Assembly (NCBI GenBank): GCA_963621245.1
Contig: CAVFCW010000003.1
Span: 1 to 64,000 of the forward strand
Source of the DNA: SIG603 sp963621245
Lineage (GTDB): Bacteria > Bacillota > Clostridia > Oscillospirales > Acutalibacteraceae
DNA length: 64,000 nucleotides
Direction: 5' to 3'
Shown here: positions 58,411-64,000 of the stretch, in pieces
Layout: every line of letters starts with the position of its first letter
Numbering within the stretch: position 1 is the first letter of the stretch
Translations under genes and position numbers: made by a program
Notes under the pieces: model-generated
Told to the model about the DNA's origin: nothing
Databases searched by the model: none
What the model saw: the letters and a program-made list of their open reading frames with translations, nothing else

Positions 58411-59949
58411 CTATGCGATAAATCGAAATTCCTGAGGATTTTGTTGTACTTCATTTAATATCGCAAGGAGCTCTTGCTCTGTCGGTATATCAACCATTCC
58501 GACTGCTGTAAAGTACACATCAACCTTGACGAAACAGTGACCGCTCGATTTATCATTGTTATGAACTTCAATACGTTCAATAAGTGAATTTACCAGTGTC
58601 GGTGTAAGTTCCTTAATCTCTGTAATTTCACGGAGAGTACGAAGTAATAGCCTAAAATCGGTAACTTTCTGACCTGCATCATCTAATGCCGCTTTCCCTT
58701 CTTCTATTTCTGTTTGCAGTTGATTTTGCTCACGTTCATAGTTTTGAAGCAATTTGGAAAAGCGTTCGTCTGAAAGAATTCCGGCAGCGTTTTGCTCAAA
58801 TACTTTCTCAATTAGCTTGTCGATTTCAGCTATTCTTTTTTCTCCACGCTCAACAGATAATCGGAGTTTTTTATTCTCTGTTTGCCGTACAAGATTTGTT
58901 TTCTTGGCAAGCATATACAGAAATGCGGACTCATAGCACTTTACAAAATCTGCCAAGTTTCTTATGGATTCAAGTATAATCTGCTCCAGTACCATATCAC
59001 GGATATAGTGAATTTGGCACTCACCTCTGCCGCTTTTGTAATTTGAGCATCGCCAAAATTCTTGATTTCGTTTAAGGCTTTTCGCCGCACAAATGTGTAA
59101 TTTTGCTCCACAATCAGGACAGTATACTAAGCCTGAAAATAAACTTTGTCTTCCTGTTGCTGTAGGACGGCGGCGGTGTTTTCTCAGTTCCTGTACTCTA
59201 AGCCACTGTTCTTCGGATATAATCGGTTCTTGCATATTGGAAATGATTTGATATTCCTCGGTAGGATTGCGAATTACCTTATGAACCTTATGGCTGACAG
59301 TCGTGCTTTTTAAATTCACAGCACAGCCGGTGTATTGTCTGTTTTCAAGAATATTTACTACAGTTTTCTGGTCCCATTTGCAATAATCACCAGGCACTTT
59401 TCGTGCATGTGTTCGTCCGATACTTTCGTAATATGCCGACGGAATTAGAATATTTTCTTTTTCCAATTGCTTTGCAATTTGAAGCGGACCTCGTCCTGCA
59501 AGACATAAGGAATAGATTTTGCGAACAACATCAGCGGCTGGTTCATCAATCAACCACTGTTCTTTATTCTCTGGGTCTTTCATATATCCAAAAGGGACTG
59601 TTGGAGAAACACGCTTTCCATGTTCTGCTTTTGACTGCCATACCGCACGGATTTTCTTTGAGGTCTGAGCAGCGTACCATTCATTGAAAATATTGTAAAA
59701 CGGAAGCATTTCCATGCCGTCGCCGGTTGTGCTGTTTACATTTTCCTGAATGGAAATAAATGTGATTCCTAATGACGGATAAACTATTTGTGTAAGCCTT
59801 CCTGCCTCAACCTGTTCTCTGCCGAAACGGGAGAGGTCTTTTACAATAATTCTGCATTTTCTGCAAAGACCGTTGTATGTTCGTCTGCTCGTTTCAGGAT
59901 TGATGAAGTAACCCCATTCCTGTTTTTGCTTTTTTGATAATCTTGGCAT
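58411..59949 (-). pseudogene. Large serine recombinase lacking its catalytic domain
   Basis: Start at ATG 59949 (MPRLSKKQKQEW) behind AAGGAG; 512 residues. The first 32 residues end CRKC and look like a separate short protein that, from memory, often precedes such recombinases. They run straight into RIIVKDLSRFGREQVEAG, the middle of the resolvase domain. The usual start with the nucleophile Ser (YxRxS) and about 80 residues is gone. The rest is intact: recombinase domain (FGYMKDPENKEQW, ILENRQYTGCAV), zinc ribbon YCPDCGAKLHI...FWRCSN, coiled coil and C-terminal domain. It should bind DNA but not cut it. Confidence 0.85.
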
Positions 59950-60059
59950 TTTTAAAACTCCTTTCACTTGTTTGCACAAGACCTCCGAAATGCACACCCA
60001 TTTCAAAGGGATTAGAGGAAATATCTTTAAATAATTTTTCTTCTCGAAAATTAACCCCT

Positions 60060-60107
60060 CTACTCATTTGGACAAAGGGGTGCCAAATGGACACCCAAAA
60101 TGAGTAG
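60060..60107. repeat. Nested inverted repeat upstream of the recombinase
   Basis: CTACTCATTT (60060-60069) and AAATGAGTAG (60098-60107) enclose a second pair, GGGTG and CACCC. It lies 110 bases before the recombinase start. It could be an operator or recombination-associated site. Confidence 0.5.
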
Positions 60108-60420
60108 TCTCAAGAAAATGTTCACAAAAAATTCACACTTTTTCTTGCTTAAGGAAATTAAAAAGTCCCTTCACTTATTTGGAATTCACTCTCGTTTTGA
60201 CACCCTGTTTTGAAGAAAAAAGTTTTAAAAAATAAAAATGCCGTCTATCAAATTACTTTGATAGACGGTGTTGATTCTAATTGCCTGAAAAATAGACAAA
60301 GGATTTCTATATTTTATTTTTTTATCTACTCAAAATAAAAAAGAAATCTACGTTTCTTGTAGTAAATAAAAATTAAGTCTAATTGAAATCGTTGTAAGAG
60401 TATATTGAAGTTTTTTGATA
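60108..60420. other. Gap without a gene
   Basis: Between the inverted repeat and the MerR terminator there is only AT-rich DNA plus one strong hairpin (CCGTCTATCAAA/TTTGATAGACGG, 60241-60268) without a clear T-run. Confidence 0.5.
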
Positions 60421-60456
60421 AAAAACTCTCCGCCCGCCTGTATGGACGGAGAATTT
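60421..60456. terminator. Terminator of the MerR gene
   Basis: TCTCCG pairs with CGGAGA with more pairing inside (CCGCCTGTATGG). A/T runs lie on both sides. Confidence 0.7.
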
Positions 60457-60459
60457 TTG

Positions 60460-60873
60460 TTATTCACAAGGCAATTTATCATCTTGTTCTTTAAAGTGAA
60501 TTTTTTCAGTTCCTGCTTCAATAGCAGTTTCATAATACCAGCATTTATGATTTATAAAATCTAAAGTTTCCTGTAATTCGGCAATTTGCGCTTCAACTGT
60601 GCGCTTCCTTTCCAAAAACATTTCATATCGCTCTTTTAACGAATCATCACCCAGTTGTGCCCATTTTGAAAATTGTTTTATATCCTTTATGGGCATACCT
60701 GTTTTTTTCAGACATTCAATTACGTGCAGCATTGCTATGTCAGCATCGGAAAAAATGCGATAGCCGGACTCCTTGCGTTCCATAAATGGGAGTAGTCCCT
60801 GCTTATCATAGTAGCGTAATGTTGTCGGTGTTACATTCATAATTTCGGCTGCTTGTTTGATTGTATACCGCAT
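60460..60873 (-). CDS. MerR-family regulator
   Basis: Start at ATG 60873 (MRYTIKQAAEI) behind AGGAGG; 137 residues. The winged HTH reads YTIKQAAEIMNVTPTTLRYYDKQGLLP and ...GYRIFSDADIAML, followed by the dimer coiled coil. It has one pair of C-terminal Cys (KCWYYE and LPCE), but not the classical metal site. YfmP/AdhR-like members regulate dehydrogenase genes and sense reactive aldehydes. It is divergent from two SDR genes whose promoter has MerR geometry. Confidence 0.92.
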   Translation of the reverse strand: MRYTIKQAAEIMNVTPTTLRYYDKQGLLPFMERKESGYRIFSDADIAMLHVIECLKKTGMPIKDIKQFSKWAQLGDDSLKERYEMFLERKRTVEAQIAELQETLDFINHKCWYYETAIEAGTEKIHFKEQDDKLPCE

Positions 60874-60908
60874 ATAAAAACCTCCTGAAAAATTTTGAAA
60901 TTTGCACA

Positions 60909-60939
60909 TTGACTTTAACCTCAAGGTTAATGTTACACT
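60909..60939 (+). promoter_or_regulatory. MerR-controlled promoter with 19-base spacer
   Basis: TTGACT and TACACT stand 19 bases apart. The palindrome TTAACCTCAAGGTTAA sits in the spacer. This overlong spacer with a central dyad is the hallmark of MerR-activated promoters. Confidence 0.85.
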
Positions 60940-60995
60940 TGTATTAAAGAAAAGTCAAGACTGTAGTTTAAGTGTTTTTTCAGGAGGAATTACAT

Positions 60996-61739
60996 ATGCG
61001 TACATCTAAAGTAGTAGTTATTACAGGTGCGTCAAGCGGAATTGGAGAAGCGACAGCACGCCTTCTCGCAAAACAAGGGAACAAAGTAGTTCTTGGAGCA
61101 AGACGGGAAGAGAAACTCAAGAAAATCGTGTCGGAAATAAACGCAGACGGTGCAGAAGCGGTTTACTGTATTTCCGATGTCACAAAAGTAAGAGATCAGG
61201 AAACATTGGCTCAAAAAGCAATTGAAGCCTTCGGTAGAATTGATGTGTGGATAAATAATGCAGGACTTATGCCTTTATCTTTATTGTCTGAAGATAAGGT
61301 TGAAGACTGGGATAAATGTGTGGATGTCAACCTGAAAGGTGTTCTTTACGGAATTCATGCGTGCCTTGGAATTATGCGTGAACAAAAAAGCGGACATATC
61401 ATCAATATAGGCTCGCTATCTTCGCATCAGACCGGTCTGACCTGCGGAGTTTATGCGGCAACAAAGTTTGGTGTCAGAGCAATCAGTGAAACTCTCCGTG
61501 AGGAAGAGGCAGCCGCAAAAACAGGAATTCGTGTGACCATGCTGGCACCGGGAATGATTGCAACCGAATTGCCGCAGTCATTGACCACACAGGCAGGTCG
61601 TGACGGTATGCAGGCTGCATACGATGCGCTTGCCATTCCTGCCGAAACCGTCGCAGAAAGCATAGCTTTTGCGATAAATATGCCTGAAAATACAGGAATT
61701 AACGAGATTATCATTCGTCCTACAGCTCAGCAACTGTAA
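60996..61739 (+). CDS. Short-chain dehydrogenase/reductase (first)
   Basis: Start at ATG 60996 (MRTSKVVVITGASSGIGEAT) behind AGGAGGA; 247 residues. The NAD(P) motif is TGASSGIG, with ARREEK suggesting NADP preference, NNAG at the fourth strand, and catalytic Ser, Tyr and Lys in NIGSLSSHQTGLTCGVYAATKFG. YdfG-like SDRs reduce aldehydes, ketones or hydroxy acids. It is the first gene under the MerR promoter. Confidence 0.92.
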   Translation: MRTSKVVVITGASSGIGEATARLLAKQGNKVVLGARREEKLKKIVSEINADGAEAVYCISDVTKVRDQETLAQKAIEAFGRIDVWINNAGLMPLSLLSEDKVEDWDKCVDVNLKGVLYGIHACLGIMREQKSGHIINIGSLSSHQTGLTCGVYAATKFGVRAISETLREEEAAAKTGIRVTMLAPGMIATELPQSLTTQAGRDGMQAAYDALAIPAETVAESIAFAINMPENTGINEIIIRPTAQQL

Positions 61740-61769
61740 TTATGAGAGAGAAATTAAGAGGTAATTATT

Positions 61770-62531
61770 ATGAATAACAAATACGTTGTTGTTACAGGAG
61801 CAAGCTCAGGTATCGGTTATGAAACGGCAAAAGCTTTTGCAAATCGAGGAAAAAATCTAATCATATGTGCTCGCCGAACCGAACGACTTTTGCAGTTAAA
61901 AGAAGAAATACAGAAAGAACATCCCGATACGGATGTTGTAGTAAATACGGTTGATCTTTCAAACGAGAAAGCTGTTGTTGATTTCTATCGTTCCCTGAGA
62001 GAATATGATATTGAGGTGTTCGTAAATAACGCAGGCTTGGGAAATGACGGAGATATTACTAATCCTGATTTGGAACATAATACTCGTATGATTCATGTAA
62101 ATGTGAATGCGCTGGCACTTTTGTCCATGCTGTATGTTGCCGATTATAAAGATAAGGAAGGTGCACAGCTTATTAATGTTGCATCTTCTGCCGGATATAC
62201 CATGTTCCCGGGATGTACCCTGTATGGTGCAACCAAGTTCTTTGCAAGCTCCTTTACAGAGGGCATTGACATGGAAATGCAATCGGGCGGTCATAAGCTG
62301 CGTGCAAAGGTATTGGCTCCCGGTGCTACCGAAACCGAATTTGAGCAGTCGGCACACGAATCCGATGAAAAGGTCGAATACGCCGAGAAATTTCATCGCT
62401 TTCATACTGCTAAGCAAATGGCAGGATTCTTGCTTGAGCTTTATGACAAAGACAAGACGGTCGGGGAAATTGACTTCGAAACTTTCGGCATTAAATTGAC
62501 TGATGCAAAACATCCTGCGCTGAGGTTTTAA
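61770..62531 (+). CDS. Short-chain dehydrogenase/reductase (second)
   Basis: A 253-residue SDR, 30 bases after the first. TGASSGIGYETAKAF, CARRTERL, VNNAGLGND and the active site NVASSAGYTMFPGCTLYGATKFF are clear. The family signature is closer to oxidoreductases of the YqjQ/DltE type than to the first SDR, so the two are distant paralogues. The substrate is unknown. It probably works with the first SDR in detoxifying a carbonyl compound sensed by MerR. Confidence 0.92.
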   Translation: MNNKYVVVTGASSGIGYETAKAFANRGKNLIICARRTERLLQLKEEIQKEHPDTDVVVNTVDLSNEKAVVDFYRSLREYDIEVFVNNAGLGNDGDITNPDLEHNTRMIHVNVNALALLSMLYVADYKDKEGAQLINVASSAGYTMFPGCTLYGATKFFASSFTEGIDMEMQSGGHKLRAKVLAPGATETEFEQSAHESDEKVEYAEKFHRFHTAKQMAGFLLELYDKDKTVGEIDFETFGIKLTDAKHPALRF

Positions 62532-62571
62532 CATACTCATACGGTTATAGAAGAGAAAGAGGCGGTATTTC

Positions 62572-63654
62572 ATGATACATAGAGTCCTAATCTGCTCATT
62601 GATTTTGGCGTTAACGCTTGCGGGATGCGGCACGGTTGATACGAAAAACCAGAGCGACGAAATTTCCAAAATGGATTCGCAGATACAGGAAACTTCCGAT
62701 AAAAAAACGGAAGAAACTTCTGATACAAGTTCAGAAACAGAAGAAACTCCCGATATAGAAACAGAGGTCAGTATGAAAAACATCACTCTCGGCAAAGTAC
62801 CGGATGGCTATTACAGCGCCGCAGACCAGCAAGGCACATTGGAAAAATTTACATACGATACGAAAGATTATGCTGGAAATGGCAATGATATTCAAAGCCA
62901 AGCAACTGTTTATTTGCCTTACGGATATAACCAAGACGATACGGATGCAAAATATAATATTCTATATCTTCAGCATGGTGCTTACGGAAATGAACGCACG
63001 TGGATGTATGAATACGGGGACAGTTTCAAGAACATGATCGACCACATGATCGAGGACAAGCTGATCCCGCCGCTGATCATCGTCATGCCTTATCTGCCCT
63101 CCGGCAATGAATGGTATCACGACACAACACCGATTTTCTATTCCGAGGAGCTGAAAAACGATTTGATGCCTGCTGTGGAGGCGTACTATCACACTTATGC
63201 AGAGAATACCTCCGATGAGGGCTTTGAAGCATCCCGTTCCCACAGAGCCTTTGGCGGCTTTTCTGCCGGCGGCACAACAACTTGGCGTGTCTTTTTGGAG
63301 GGGATGGACAGATTTGAGTATTTTTTGCCAATGAGTGGCGGTCTGACACTGGGCGGTGACGGCTCAACCAATGTTGAGGACGCAACACTAATAGCCGATA
63401 CAGCAGTAGCCTCTGGTTACGGTAAGCGCGAATACTATGTGTTTTCAGCAACAGGTACACGTGATGTTGCTTACCAGGGCTTGACGGCACAAATGGAGTG
63501 CATGAAAACGCTGACAGACGCCTTTGACTACACGCAGACCGGCTTTGCAGACGGTAATCTCATGTACTACACCGTCGAAGGCAACCGGCACGATTATCAA
63601 CACACTTGGGAATATGTTTATAATGGATTACAATGTTTGTTTTCATGGTATTAA
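62572..63654 (+). CDS. Esterase lipoprotein (CE1/esterase D-like)
   Basis: 360 residues with lipobox LTLAGC and a Ser/Thr/Glu-rich linker (QETSDKKTEETSDTSS). The alpha/beta-hydrolase domain has YNILYLQHGAYGNERTW, IIVMPYLPSGNEWYH, nucleophile Ser in FGGFSAGGTTTWR and His in EGNRHDYQHTWEY. Feruloyl/acetyl-xylan esterases of the CE1 type share it. The first 420 bases are AT-rich with codons like the neighbours, while the rest is visibly more GC-rich. It lies 40 bases after the second SDR. Confidence 0.85.
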   Translation: MIHRVLICSLILALTLAGCGTVDTKNQSDEISKMDSQIQETSDKKTEETSDTSSETEETPDIETEVSMKNITLGKVPDGYYSAADQQGTLEKFTYDTKDYAGNGNDIQSQATVYLPYGYNQDDTDAKYNILYLQHGAYGNERTWMYEYGDSFKNMIDHMIEDKLIPPLIIVMPYLPSGNEWYHDTTPIFYSEELKNDLMPAVEAYYHTYAENTSDEGFEASRSHRAFGGFSAGGTTTWRVFLEGMDRFEYFLPMSGGLTLGGDGSTNVEDATLIADTAVASGYGKREYYVFSATGTRDVAYQGLTAQMECMKTLTDAFDYTQTGFADGNLMYYTVEGNRHDYQHTWEYVYNGLQCLFSWY

Positions 63655-63870
63655 AAATTAAAACCAGATAAATATTTTGCCTGTATCTTGATTATAAAAT
63701 TTGTATTCATAACAAATTCATCTGTTAGTCTTTATGTAAAAAATGGTGAATTTATTTATATGCTTCTCTTAAATTTATCATCAGGTCTTAGGGTGTCCCT
63801 AACGAGAAAATTACCGTTTGGATAGCCAAATGGTCTGCTCGCTACGACTACGCAACAAAATTTTATAGGC
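63655..63870. other. Gap without a gene
   Basis: About 215 bases between the esterase and the tnpV terminator. I see no open frame or recognisable repeat in it. Confidence 0.5.
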
Positions 63871-63917
63871 AAAAAATTAGGCACAGCCGATGGATTTTTA
63901 TGTCCGTCAGTTGTGCC
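63871..63917 (-). terminator. Terminator of the tnpV gene
   Basis: On the minus strand GGCACAACTGACGGA pairs with TCCATCGGCTGTGCC with two mismatches; TAATTTTTTG follows. Confidence 0.75.
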
Positions 63918-63922
63918 TTTTC

Positions 63923-64000
63923 TCAATTGAAAATTATTTCTGCATTCACGATTTCTGTAGCTCGACTACGAATATTGTTCATTTTTTGCACCCACAACAT
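63923..64000 (-). CDS. TnpV-type transposon protein (C-terminal part)
   Basis: The frame runs in from the right edge. Its last 25 residues include WVQKMNNIRSRATEIVNAEI. This matches the C-terminus of TnpV proteins of Tn4451/Tn5397-like elements as I remember it (an MN-I-RAEEIV core before a short end). TnpV is a small transposon-encoded protein of unclear role. It supports the view that 58.4-64 kb is a mobile segment. Confidence 0.6.
   Translation of the reverse strand: MLWVQKMNNIRSRATEIVNAEIIFN

Noticed and set aside
59894..60094. A 66-codon minus-strand frame overlapping the recombinase start
   Set aside because: It lies in another frame, has no recognisable domain and no ribosome binding site.

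Overview
The window looks like chromosomal DNA of a gut-type anaerobic Firmicute, most probably a clostridial (Ruminococcaceae/Oscillospiraceae-like) bacterium. This rests on strong AGGAGG-type ribosome binding sites, CCA-encoding tRNA genes, T-rich hairpin terminators, oxygen-sensitive Fe-S enzymes, citrate lyase, glycoside hydrolases and a TnpX/TnpV-type mobile element. I could not run searches; family names come from reading motifs.

Layout. 1-1290: a decayed or accessory edge (start of a secreted protein, a protein of unknown function, a truncated WYL-type regulator) ending at a tRNA-Arg. 1472-7870: a seven-gene minus-strand operon for oxidising an amine or amino acid (HcnA/B/C-like dehydrogenase with a BFD protein, a P-II-like regulator, an APC permease, an ornithine-cyclodeaminase-family protein). 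8252-13567: VTC polymerase + DUF4956 + two-component system, divergent from a surface beta-solenoid lipoprotein, with mirrored OmpR-type operators between them. 13965-18499: L-tartrate dehydratase (ttdA/ttdB), an SLC13-type carboxylate transporter and two overlapping GntR regulators whose palindromic operator recurs in the region. 18653-21973: two tRNA-Ser genes, a secreted Cys/His peptidase-like protein, a prolyl-tRNA editing protein and carbonic anhydrase. 22061-36399: two citrate modules. The first has a CitM transporter, a hybrid kinase with an OmpR regulator, and citDEF. The second has LysR, citDEF and a second CitM. A CPBP protease lies between them. 36486-45539: a rhamnoside-utilisation island (esterase, GH3, GH78, GPH transporter, AraC/PocR regulator) whose left edge is a scar of gene fragments. 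45730-58246: initiator tRNA, a cadherin-like surface protein, a GH2 enzyme, hisF/hisH, an unusual sigma-factor/membrane fusion, nifS-nifU, a lipoprotein and glgB. 58411-64000: a mobile segment with a serine recombinase that has lost its catalytic domain, a MerR-controlled two-SDR cassette, an esterase lipoprotein and the end of a tnpV gene.

Together the genes describe an organism that takes up citrate, tartrate or related C4 acids, an amine or amino acid, and rhamnose-containing glycosides. Each module carries its own transporter and mostly its own local regulator, often with visible operator sites. The most unusual items are the P-II-like protein inside the oxidase operon, the ECF-sigma/transmembrane fusion, the doubled citrate lyase modules under different control, and the chimeric recombinase.
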